A stretch of 64,000 nt of DNA from JAGVYF01 sp041650315 (GTDB lineage Archaea > Nanobdellota > Nanobdellia > Woesearchaeales > JAGVYF01): positions 1 through 64,000 of the forward strand of contig JBAZLJ010000003.1 in the NCBI GenBank assembly GCA_041650315.1, written 5' to 3'. The notes beneath the pieces were generated by a model that saw nothing but the letters and a program-made list of their open reading frames with translations, was not told where the DNA came from and ran no database searches. A program made the position numbers and the translations under genes. This document shows positions 45,203-51,971 of this stretch, piece after piece; positions within the stretch are counted from its first letter, which is position 1, and each line of letters starts with the position of its first letter.

Positions 45203-45368
45203 GGTCAGCAACAATTGTAAATTTTATCGCTAAAGAAGAGAACTGACTGGGCTCCAGTCAGCGGAAGTGCTAATTAGCACTTCTGCGCACAGAAGTCCTA
45301 TGGACTTCTTGTGCCTCAGGGACGTCAGTAATTATGAAGGAATGAGCAAAATTTACCCGTTGCTGACC
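45203..45368 (+). ncRNA. Structured intergenic element, family B copy 2
   Basis: 166 bases. P1 pairs GGTCAGCAAC (45203) with GTTGCTGACC (45359); relative to copy 1 one pair is T-A in place of A-T, with both partners changed. P2 GTAAATTTT with AAAATTTAC and P3 ACTGAC with GTCAGT are kept, as is the strand ATCGCTAAAGAAGAGA. Two hairpins extend P3: GAAGTGC...GCACTTC (45264-45283) and a 12-pair arm (45287-45314). Between two divergent coiled-coil/winged-helix genes. Confidence 0.6.
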
Positions 45369-45423
45369 TATTACAGAACGTTCTAAATCTTTAAATAAAA
45401 GTGGACATTACATCGTCAATGGG

Positions 45424-45972
45424 GTGTCAAACATAATAAATCCAGAGAGGCAAGGCTCTATAGTTTCGCTGAAATACCAACTGAAAAGAGCCTTCGATAA
45501 GATTAAGGAAGAGTTCAGCCAGCATCTAGAAGGAATTAACGAGAATACTAACGAGTTGCAGGCTAATTTTGAGTATCTTACAGAGTTGGATGCACGTATA
45601 GACAAGCTTTCTGATCGTCTTGAGCACGTTGAATTATTCTTAAGGAAATTAGACGATAGTTTCAAGGCAGCAGAAGATGCAGATTCATACACAATACAGC
45701 CACTTGCAGTGAACGAGAAGCGTATTTTCACAGTGATTTATTCTGCAGAAAAAGCAATCGGTTATGCAGAGATTGCGCAAGCTTTATCCATGTCAGAATC
45801 ATTGGTAAGAAGCTATTTGACTAACATAATCGCGAAGGGCGTACCTGTCATAAAACGCTATATCAAAGGCAAACCAATCATATCTCTGGACGATGAATTC
45901 AGAGCATTGCAGAAGAAGGAGAACATAGTCAATCTGTCTCAGAAGCAGTTAGGTCCTTTCATGGAGCAATAA
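45424..45972 (+). CDS. Coiled-coil plus winged-helix protein (third, distinct type)
   Basis: 182 residues from a GTG that lies ~28 bases after a TTTAAATAAAA box. N-terminal LKYQLKRAFDKIKEEF matches the start of the other coiled-coil proteins here, followed by a coiled coil to ~85. The C-terminal half (NEKRIFTVIYSAEKAIGYAEIAQALSMSESLVRSYL) reads as a winged helix-turn-helix of MarR/ArsR style and is not the VVDEQ type. Convergent with the serine recombinase (15 bases between stops), so it could be a regulator linked to it. Function unknown. Confidence 0.7.
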   Translation: MSNIINPERQGSIVSLKYQLKRAFDKIKEEFSQHLEGINENTNELQANFEYLTELDARIDKLSDRLEHVELFLRKLDDSFKAAEDADSYTIQPLAVNEKRIFTVIYSAEKAIGYAEIAQALSMSESLVRSYLTNIIAKGVPVIKRYIKGKPIISLDDEFRALQKKENIVNLSQKQLGPFMEQ

Positions 45973-45975
45973 GTT

Positions 45976-45990
45976 TTAAGCGATGCTTAA
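45976..45990. terminator. Hairpin between convergent genes
   Basis: TTAAGC-GAT-GCTTAA between the stops of the winged-helix gene and the recombinase gene. It has only a short T-run on the plus side (TTTTC), so termination is a guess. Confidence 0.35.
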
Positions 45991-46754
45991 AGGTTTTCTT
46001 CCATTTTGAAATCAGTATTTATTTTCATGAATGTTTCTTCGTCGATAAGTGGCTTATGCTGACCGTTGAAAAGCTTGCCTTTATAGCGTATTTTACCTAT
46101 GTAGGTTGGATTTTTTATAATCTCATACAATGTTGAGGGGGCGATGGAAAACTCTTCAGAAATCGCTTTGTAATTGATTCCAGAAGCCCACATCTTGAAT
46201 ATATCTCTCACTTTAGTGGAGTTCTCATCATCAGGCACGAGCTTTTTACCTTGATAAGTGTATCCGAATGGTGCTCTATTAGCAGTTTCTCCAACGCTAA
46301 CTTTCTTATCAAATGCCATAGTAACTCTTTCTTTAATCATGCCTCGCTCAAGCTGCGCGAATACGCCTATGACTTGGAAGAAGGCTTCACCCATTGCAGT
46401 AGTCGTATCTATCTGTTCGCTTACAGATGTGAAATTGATATCATATTTTTTCAATTCATCAAGTATCAATATTAGATCGCGTAATCTCCTAGAGAACCTA
46501 TCAACTTTATACACCAGAACTGTCTTGAATTTCCTAGCTTTAGCATCTTCTAGAAGTTCGATAAAAGCGGGCCTTTTGGTATTGCCTGCAGAGAAACCAG
46601 CGTCGCGATAAACTTTATAGACATTCCAATCCTTAGCAGTAGAGAACGCTAAGCATTTGTCCTTCTGAGCGGGCAAACTTATGCCTTTTTTAGCCTGTTC
46701 CTCAGTGCTTACTCTGATGTAGATTGCGCAATTCTGCTTGATTGCTTCCAACAC
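45987..46754 (-). CDS. Serine site-specific recombinase
   Basis: 255 residues. Resolvase catalytic domain with nucleophile Ser16 in IYIRVSTEEQ, the Arg pair in YKVDRFSRR and GVFAQLERGMIKER, then a recombinase domain (APFGYTYQGKKLVPD...STLYEIIKNPTYIGKIRYKG). It is much shorter than typical large serine integrases (450-600) and lacks the zinc ribbon and coiled coil, ending soon after the recombinase domain. It could be a compact invertase/resolvase-like enzyme or the trimmed remnant of an integrase. Several AAAACCTTT motifs lie upstream. Confidence 0.88.
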   Translation of the reverse strand: MLEAIKQNCAIYIRVSTEEQAKKGISLPAQKDKCLAFSTAKDWNVYKVYRDAGFSAGNTKRPAFIELLEDAKARKFKTVLVYKVDRFSRRLRDLILILDELKKYDINFTSVSEQIDTTTAMGEAFFQVIGVFAQLERGMIKERVTMAFDKKVSVGETANRAPFGYTYQGKKLVPDDENSTKVRDIFKMWASGINYKAISEEFSIAPSTLYEIIKNPTYIGKIRYKGKLFNGQHKPLIDEETFMKINTDFKMEENL

Positions 46755-47216
46755 CTCGCCTAGACCTTATTTTTAAGGCTTATAGCCTTTCCAATAAGGG
46801 AACTCTTATCGCAACAATTCTATTGCCTTCCCGGAATTATTTAAATTTTCCGTCGAGGAATGCAAAACCTTTAATCAAAAACTAAAGGTTTTAGCGCAAT
46901 TGTTTTGCAGAAAAGTGTCCATTTTGGATCAAAATTTTGCACAATACCATACTTGAAAGTATAAATTAGAAGCTAGAGATTATATACATTATCTACTACA
47001 AAGCTTATATTTCAAAATATAAATTAAACTATTCAAGTTTTGACAAAAACCTTTGATTTTTTGGGTGGTAAAAAGTGAGAGTTGAGATTAAATTCTTTAA
47101 TTTTCGCTTAAAACCTTTAAGCAATCCATATATGAACTATAAAACCTTAAAAAATGCCTATTAGGCACTAGTTCTTTTGTCAATAAATAAGAGAAAAAGT
47201 AAAGAAAAAAGGGCTT
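46755..47216. repeat. Gene-free region with AAAACCTTT repeats
   Basis: AAAACCTTT or its complement at 46864, 46884 (inverted to the first, 11-base spacer), 47046, 47110 (inside GCTTA...TAAGC) and, as AAAACCTTA, 47141; a further copy lies at the 3' end of the recombinase gene (45989). No reading frame or RNA recognised in the 462 bases. Confidence 0.55.
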
Positions 47217-47223
47217 TTAGCCC
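47201..47223 (-). terminator. Terminator of the PAC2 gene
   Basis: Minus-strand hairpin GGGCT-AAA-AGCCC that contains the stop codon, followed by CTTTTTT and further T-rich sequence. Confidence 0.65.
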
Positions 47224-47936
47224 ATGTAGCTCAATGTTTTCTTCTTCTGATCTTCAGTCATTTTCTTAGAACTTTGCATAATTCCTTTGAGCTTGCTTTC
47301 GAATTTTTCAGCTTGTTTCAGTAATGGGCCTGTATCAATTTTCAAGTCTAAGTAATGATTGACTATCTCAAGCACTCTCGCTGCTGCTCTGCTGTCAGGC
47401 ATATTGCTCGCAGTCTCTGCGAATACGCATGAGAATGGAATCTTCTCATTCCTAATTAGCATCGCGCCGGTCACTCCCATGATAATTCCTTCATTGAGCG
47501 CTTCAGTATCCAAAGCTTTCAGTTTATCTCCGATTTTGGACTGATTAGAGTAATAGAACACTTTAGGTTTTTCTTCTGTTTGTTCTTGACTAGCTGCGCC
47601 AATACCTTCTAAGCACAATATCTCTCGTGCAGAAAGTTCATTAGCAATCTGTAGTAAAGCATCAGCTAATTTCCACTCGATACCCTGTGTCGCAGTGATT
47701 CCATATATGAGCACAATATTGTATTTCTTGTTATAATGTATGCTCAAAGGTTGTACGACTTTGCTTTGATGTATTGCAGCAATCGCAGGCATCTCCGAGA
47801 TCCATATCTTTCCGATGAGTTCAGTCTCAAGATGATCAATCAAGAATTCAGTAGCGATAGTTGCCACAAGCCCGAAACCTGGAAAACCTTCTATGATAAG
47901 GACATTCTTAGGTCTTTTGTATAAATCTATTTGCAT
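47217..47936 (-). CDS. PAC2 family protein (proteasome-assembly-chaperone-like)
   Basis: 239 residues. N-terminal LIIEGFPGFGLVATIATEFLIDHL and the ITATQGIEWKLADALL and LEGIG segments are characteristic of archaeal PAC2 (COG1938/COG2047) proteins. Eukaryotic PAC2 helps assemble 20S proteasomes; the archaeal role is not established. GAGGTGA ribosome site eight bases before the ATG. Single gene with its own terminator. Confidence 0.85.
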   Translation of the reverse strand: MQIDLYKRPKNVLIIEGFPGFGLVATIATEFLIDHLETELIGKIWISEMPAIAAIHQSKVVQPLSIHYNKKYNIVLIYGITATQGIEWKLADALLQIANELSAREILCLEGIGAASQEQTEEKPKVFYYSNQSKIGDKLKALDTEALNEGIIMGVTGAMLIRNEKIPFSCVFAETASNMPDSRAAARVLEIVNHYLDLKIDTGPLLKQAEKFESKLKGIMQSSKKMTEDQKKKTLSYMG

Positions 47937-48008
47937 TGATATTCACCTCTATACTATTTTCAGTATTCTTTCTATTTATATGTTTTGGTTATTAACTTTT
48001 TTATTCAG

Positions 48009-48124
48009 ATTTTGCCGTCCATTGTGAGCCATATCATGTTACAAATAGAATAGACAGGGTACCCTGTCCCCGGGGAAGTCTGTCATCATGCAAAAGAAGC
48101 ACATGGCGAACCTGACGGCAAAAT
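48009..48124 (+). ncRNA. Structured intergenic element, family C copy 2
   Basis: 116 bases with an 11-pair terminal stem (ATTTTGCCGTC at 48009 with GACGGCAAAAT at 48114), a second stem GCCAT/ATGGC, and a central GAC...GTC domain holding GACAGGGTACCCTGTC (a perfect palindrome) and CCCCGGGGAA. Same order and length as the copy at 24317, where the stem core reads TGCCATC/GATGGCA. Lies in the 225-base gap between two divergent genes (PAC2 and Mth938-like). Confidence 0.5.
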
Positions 48125-48161
48125 AAATAATTTAATAAATCCAGAAGTTAGTCTTCTCCGT

Positions 48162-48500
48162 ATGATCACAAAATACGAGTTCGGCAAGTTCACCATCGAC
48201 GGAAAAGTCTATGAGTCGAACATCAAGATGCTGAATGAGAAAGTCATCACGTACCATTACTTAGAAGACCACAAACTTACGTTGGGCGACTTAGCAGACT
48301 TAGTCAATTCAAGACCTTCTTACATAATTATAGGAACAGGCGCATACGGGGTTATCAAGGTACTTCCAGCGATAAAAGAGTTCATCGAAAACCAGAAAAT
48401 TAAACTCATAATCCAGAAAACATCAGACGCTTGCACGAAATATAACGAGCTAGTCAAAGATCACAAGAAAGTCGCCGCATTCTTGCATAACACGTGCTAA
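48162..48500 (+). CDS. Mth938-like (DUF498/AAMDC) protein
   Basis: 112 residues. The N-terminal FGKFTIDGKVYESNI, the GTGAYG loop and the TSDACTKYNELVKDHKKVAAFLHNTC end match the Mth938 domain family, a small alpha/beta protein found in archaea, bacteria and animals; biochemical role not settled. ATG start about 26 bases after an AATAATTTAATAA TATA-like stretch. Confidence 0.85.
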   Translation: MITKYEFGKFTIDGKVYESNIKMLNEKVITYHYLEDHKLTLGDLADLVNSRPSYIIIGTGAYGVIKVLPAIKEFIENQKIKLIIQKTSDACTKYNELVKDHKKVAAFLHNTC

Positions 48501-48506
48501 ATCTAA

Positions 48507-48636
48507 GTGTTCAGAATGTACAAATGCCCTTTCTGAACATACTAGCGGTATATGTAACTACAAGATTTATCTTGACATCTAAAACAAGAAGTAGATGTGA
48601 AGTGGCATTGGCGACCATAGCGAAAATTCTGAACAC
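48507..48636 (+). ncRNA. Structured intergenic element, family A copy 3
   Basis: 130 bases, the most diverged copy. P1 pairs GTGTTCAGAAT (48507) with ATTCTGAACAC (48626), with one C-G pair of the other copies changed to T-A on both sides; P2 AATGCC with GGCATT; apical hairpin CAAGAT-TT-ATCTTG (48561-48574) in place of GCAGAAT/ATTCTGC. CTGAACAT and AGAAGTAGATGTGA are unchanged. The side hairpin (CTCAC/GTGAG) is weak or lost. TCTAA lies on both flanks. Just upstream of the tRNA-Gly promoter. Confidence 0.58.
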
Positions 48637-48678
48637 TCTAAATAAATATACTTTATATAATATTATATTATAATAAGA

Positions 48679-48687
48679 TTTATAAAT
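48679..48687 (+). promoter_or_regulatory. TATA box of tRNA-Gly
   Basis: TTTATAAAT begins 33 bases before the tRNA 5' end, the normal archaeal distance. Confidence 0.65.
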
Positions 48688-48711
48688 TGAATATAGTATC
48701 TAAGATTAAAC

Positions 48712-48783
48712 GCGTCGGTGGTCTAACGGCTATGACTGCGGCCTTCCAAGCCGCATGTTCGGGTTCGATTCCCGACCGACGCA
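48712..48783 (+). tRNA. tRNA-Gly (anticodon UCC)
   Basis: 72 bases. Acceptor stem GCGTCGG/CCGACGC, anticodon stem GCGGC/GCCGC with loop CTTCCAA (anticodon TCC), T arm TCGGG-TTCGATT-CCCGA, discriminator A. No intron. CCA is not encoded (bases after the discriminator are TTC). Confidence 0.96.
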
Positions 48784-48814
48784 TTCACATTGCACTATAT
48801 AGGGGGTAACTAAA

Positions 48815-49051
48815 ATGGTAGGATTCGACAAAAACTTGGACAAGAATTTATTTTCTAGCGCAGTTGAGTTCGACAACTCAAGGATAACTGTGGCAGTATT
48901 CACATATAATGGCGGAATGCCTAAACTTCAGATAACAAGAGAGACCAAATCAAAGGCCGGCGAATACACTTTCGCTAAATTGGGCAGGATGAACAAAGAT
49001 GAGATTAAATCAATCTTGCCATTGATCGAAGAAGCAATGCCTCATTTGTAG
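48815..49051 (+). CDS. YdbC/PC4-like small protein (possible ssDNA-binding transcription factor)
   Basis: 78 residues. The strands VAVFTYNGGMPKLQITRE and FAKLGRMNKDE followed by a C-terminal helix IKSILPLIEEAM fit the PC4/YdbC fold, a small beta sheet plus helix that dimerises and binds single-stranded DNA. Similarity is by pattern only and could be coincidental. GGGGGT ribosome site upstream. It sits between tRNA-Gly and the PIG-L gene. Confidence 0.65.
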   Translation: MVGFDKNLDKNLFSSAVEFDNSRITVAVFTYNGGMPKLQITRETKSKAGEYTFAKLGRMNKDEIKSILPLIEEAMPHL

Positions 49052-49102
49052 GTATCTGCTTTAATAGTATAATTTAAATAATAATATTATCAATTATTTA
49101 AT

Positions 49103-49756
49103 ATGCCAGAAACAGTGATGGTCTTTTGCGCGCACTCCGATGACCACATCCTTGGTCCAGGAGGTACTTTAGCTAAATTAGCAAAAGAAGGCGCAAAGAT
49201 AATCACAGTGATATTTTCTTTCGGCGAACGCAGCCACCCTCACTTGAAGGAAGAGATAATAAAAAAGATTAGAGTTCTTGAAGCGAAGAAGGCTGATAAA
49301 ATTATAGGCGGTTCTGAAGTGTTGTTCCTTGGCATGAAAGAGACAAAATTCATGCAAGATGCAGAGACGATGCATATCAGTTCTAAGCTCAGGAAATTAA
49401 TACACAAATATAATCCTGATAAGATTTTTCTCCACGCATCAGACGATAAAGATATTCCATCATTGGACCACCCCTGCGTTAACAAAATAGTCATGCCGGT
49501 TCTTGATGTGATGAATTACCAAGGCAGAGTTTATGTTTTTGAAGTATGGAACCTTTTCAATTTCAAGAATCGTTTCGAGCCATGCCATTATGTAGATATC
49601 ACAGACGAATTCAAGAAGAAATTGCAGGCATTGGAATCCTTTGAGAGCCAGCACATTGCGATGTTCAGCTTGCTTTGGAGCGTCTATGTAAAAGCTATAG
49701 TCTATGGTTTAATGAATGGCACAAGATATGCAGAGAGGTTCTACATCATAAGATGA
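49103..49756 (+). CDS. PIG-L/LmbE family deacetylase
   Basis: 217 residues. Zinc-site motif AHSDDHILGPGGTL (family AHPDDE; here the second acidic residue is His) and LHASDDKDIPSLDHPCV for the third ligand. The family removes N-acetyl groups from GlcNAc-linked lipids or small sugar conjugates. TTTAAATAA lies about 28 bases upstream, leaderless ATG. It overlaps the next gene by four bases (ATGA), so a shared pathway with the glycosyltransferase is likely, for example making a deacetylated glycolipid or glycan. Confidence 0.87.
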   Translation: MPETVMVFCAHSDDHILGPGGTLAKLAKEGAKIITVIFSFGERSHPHLKEEIIKKIRVLEAKKADKIIGGSEVLFLGMKETKFMQDAETMHISSKLRKLIHKYNPDKIFLHASDDKDIPSLDHPCVNKIVMPVLDVMNYQGRVYVFEVWNLFNFKNRFEPCHYVDITDEFKKKLQALESFESQHIAMFSLLWSVYVKAIVYGLMNGTRYAERFYIIR

Positions 49757-50883
49757 GCAGACACAAATTATTGATAGTCACGGATAATTTCCTTCCGCGA
49801 TGGGACGGCATCGCGAGATTTTTAGTAGAAGTATTGCCGCAGCTATCGAAAGTATATGATGTCAAGGTTCTCGCACCGGATTTCCCCGGCGCATCCACAG
49901 CATTTCCAGATGTTGAGATCATTAGATACAAATTATCTCCTTTTAGCGCAAACGATTTCCCATTCGCATATCCAGTTTCTAAGAAAATGGAAAGTTATGT
50001 AAAAGAAGCAGATATAGTATGGGTGCAGACTATTGCTCCATTGTGCTGGTCAGCTATACGATTGGCAAAGAAATTCAACAAGCCATTGGTCGGCTATGTC
50101 CATTCCATTGATTGGGTTCTCGCAGAGAAAAGCACGCCTTATCCGATTCTTAATCGAATAGTTGGCTGGGTCACTAGATATCTTGCCAGGTCAAATTATG
50201 GCAAGTGCGATATCCTGATGGTTCCTACGCAGGAAGTTGCAGACATCTTTGAGCAGGAAGGCATTTCAGTGAACAAAGTTTTGATTCCAATGGGGATTAA
50301 TACTGATAAGTTCATTCCGGCGGCAGATAGATCCGAAGTAAAGAAATCCTTAGGCATAAAGCCAGAAGAGATAGTGATTGGCTATTGCGGCAGAGTAAGT
50401 CGTGATAAGGATATCATGACATTGTACAAAGCATTTGAATGGCTCAATAAGAAAAATAAGGATGTCAAACTATTGATTGTGGGCCCAGGTCTCGAGAATT
50501 ATATGCACATGTTCAAATCAAAAGAGAATATCATAGTCACTGGCGCTAAAGATGATGTCATTCCATATTATCAAGCGATGGACATATTTGTTTTGCCTTC
50601 ACTGACTGAAACCACTGCTCTTTCAATCTTGGAAGCTATGTCCAGCGGATGCTGCGTAGTATCTACTAAAGTAGGCGTTGCTCAGCAATTGATCGAGAAC
50701 AACGAGAATGGTTTCTTCTTCCCTAAACGCAATGTCACTGTTTTGAAGAAGAAACTGCAATGGCTGATTCAGAACAAGGAAAGCATATCTCAGTTCGGGA
50801 AGCGCGCAAGGATAACTGTAATGAAACATTTCAGCTGGAGCAGTACGATTGAATCTATAGAGAGGGTATTGGCGCAATTTTAG
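49753..50883 (+). CDS. GT4-family glycosyltransferase
   Basis: 376 residues from the ATG inside the previous stop. Rossmann-type GT-B: LIVTDNFLPRWDGIARFLVEVLP at the N-terminus, GYCGRVSRDKDI near residue 214 and the acceptor-independent E-x7-E motif LPSLTETTALSILEAMSSG near 284. Similar to archaeal and bacterial glucosyl/mannosyltransferases that add sugars to lipids or to N-glycans. The N-terminal region resembles diacylglycerol glycosyltransferases. Its 3' end overlaps the convergent methyltransferase gene by four bases. Confidence 0.88.
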   Translation: MSRHKLLIVTDNFLPRWDGIARFLVEVLPQLSKVYDVKVLAPDFPGASTAFPDVEIIRYKLSPFSANDFPFAYPVSKKMESYVKEADIVWVQTIAPLCWSAIRLAKKFNKPLVGYVHSIDWVLAEKSTPYPILNRIVGWVTRYLARSNYGKCDILMVPTQEVADIFEQEGISVNKVLIPMGINTDKFIPAADRSEVKKSLGIKPEEIVIGYCGRVSRDKDIMTLYKAFEWLNKKNKDVKLLIVGPGLENYMHMFKSKENIIVTGAKDDVIPYYQAMDIFVLPSLTETTALSILEAMSSGCCVVSTKVGVAQQLIENNENGFFFPKRNVTVLKKKLQWLIQNKESISQFGKRARITVMKHFSWSSTIESIERVLAQF

Positions 50884-51470
50884 ATATTTTTAGAACAATA
50901 AACCCTATATCCTGACTTCTTCGCTAACACTTCAGAATTACCAAACACTTCAATCATCTTTTTTTGAAGCATGGCTCCTCCTTTGTTATGCATTGCGACC
51001 AATTGTAGTAATCCGCCATCTTTCAGATGCTCTTTAGAATCTTCAATGATCTTATAGCAGATCTCTCTGCCTGCTTTATACGGCGGATTAGTCAGGATAG
51101 TATCAAACTTCTTGTCTTTGACTGGCTCATATAGATCGCCTTCAAGAATGTCCACTTTGATGCGGTTATGCTTTGCGTTCATATGCGCAAGCTTCACTGC
51201 GCGTTTGTTTACATCAGTCATAGTAACTTTCGCATCAGTTGTAATAGCTATCGCAATTCCCACTGCGCCATACCCGCATCCAATATCCAGTACTTCCCAC
51301 CCTTTTTTGACTATGCAGTTCTCTATCAATAGTTCTGACCCTTTGTCTACTTTATCTATTGAGAATACTCCTGATGCAGTATATAGTTCGAATTGCCTGC
51401 CCCTCAAGTTAGCTTTGATTAGCCCTGGATTGAACGCAGATGTTTGTTCGCTTGAGAAATAATGTTCCAT
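50880..51470 (-). CDS. RsmC-like small methyltransferase (MTS domain)
   Basis: 196 residues. HYFSSEQTSAFNPGLI at the N-terminus, SAM motif LDIGCGYGAVGIAIA (about residue 62), MTDVNKRAV and the NPPYKAGR motif (about 129) that marks N-methyltransferases acting on exocyclic amines. Matches the archaeal stand-alone RsmC/MTS family; likely an rRNA or tRNA guanine-N2 or similar methylase, substrate unknown. TATA-like TAATTTATATTC ~30 bases upstream. Confidence 0.83.
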   Translation of the reverse strand: MEHYFSSEQTSAFNPGLIKANLRGRQFELYTASGVFSIDKVDKGSELLIENCIVKKGWEVLDIGCGYGAVGIAIAITTDAKVTMTDVNKRAVKLAHMNAKHNRIKVDILEGDLYEPVKDKKFDTILTNPPYKAGREICYKIIEDSKEHLKDGGLLQLVAMHNKGGAMLQKKMIEVFGNSEVLAKKSGYRVYCSKNI

Positions 51471-51581
51471 TCTGCATATTCTTTCTTTATTGAATATAAA
51501 TTATATGATTTTCGTAATGGGATTTGGAAAAAGGGGCTAGAATTACCTATATAATCCGTTGCGTTAAAAATTTTATTATTT

Positions 51582-51685
51582 ATACACACAATGTATGTAC
51601 ATTTATCTTTAACTATGAGTAATTTGCATTAAAAGCTAGGTTTATCGTAAGATTTATAAAGAATAATACATACAATATGTGTATT
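51582..51685 (+). promoter_or_regulatory. Promoter and possible operator of the HTH/giant-protein operon
   Basis: TATA box TTTATAAAG at 51653-51661. A 21-base near-palindrome built on AATACA...TGTATT (51665-51685) covers the predicted transcription start, and a related element ATACACACAATGTATGTAC lies at 51582-51600. Two matching sites around a promoter suggest repression, maybe by the HTH protein encoded immediately downstream. Confidence 0.45.
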
Positions 51686-51689
51686 CAAT

Positions 51690-51971
51690 TTGAAAAATAG
51701 TAAGAAACAGGCAAATTTAGGCAAAAAAAGTGGGGATACTCTAGATGTCATTAGCTCTCTTTCTCATATAAGCATCCCAACGCACATCTTTCGCAGTTCG
51801 GACTCATTAGCAGTCCTCGAATCTATTGTTCTATACTTGAAAGACGAGCGCGGATTGAGCTACCATGAGATAGGCGTACTTCTGAATAGGGACGAGCGTA
51901 ACATCTGGACCGTATATTCTCGCGCGAAAAAGAAGAAATTGGCAGAGGAAAATGAAGCCCAAGTACATTAG
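51690..51971 (+). CDS. Small HTH protein (sigma-70 region 4/LuxR-like)
   Basis: 93 residues from TTG. The C-terminal half LESIVLYLKDERGLSYHEIGVLLNRDERNIWTVYSRAKKK has the helix-turn-helix pattern of sigma-70 region 4. No other sigma domain is present, so it is not a sigma factor. Its end overlaps the giant gene by 20 bases in another frame, so translation is probably coupled and it likely regulates that gene. A palindromic element sits at its promoter. Regulation is inference. Confidence 0.75.
   Translation: MKNSKKQANLGKKSGDTLDVISSLSHISIPTHIFRSSDSLAVLESIVLYLKDERGLSYHEIGVLLNRDERNIWTVYSRAKKKKLAEENEAQVH

Noticed and set aside
45987..46754. Boundary of an integrated plasmid or virus covering 32-47 kb
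   Set aside because: Recombinase, PolB and iteron-like repeats suggest it, but rpoN, guaB and alkD-like genes lie inside, no attachment-site direct repeats were found and composition does not change sharply.
51690..51971. Bacterial sigma factor
   Set aside because: Only a region-4-like HTH is present; regions 2 and 3 are absent.
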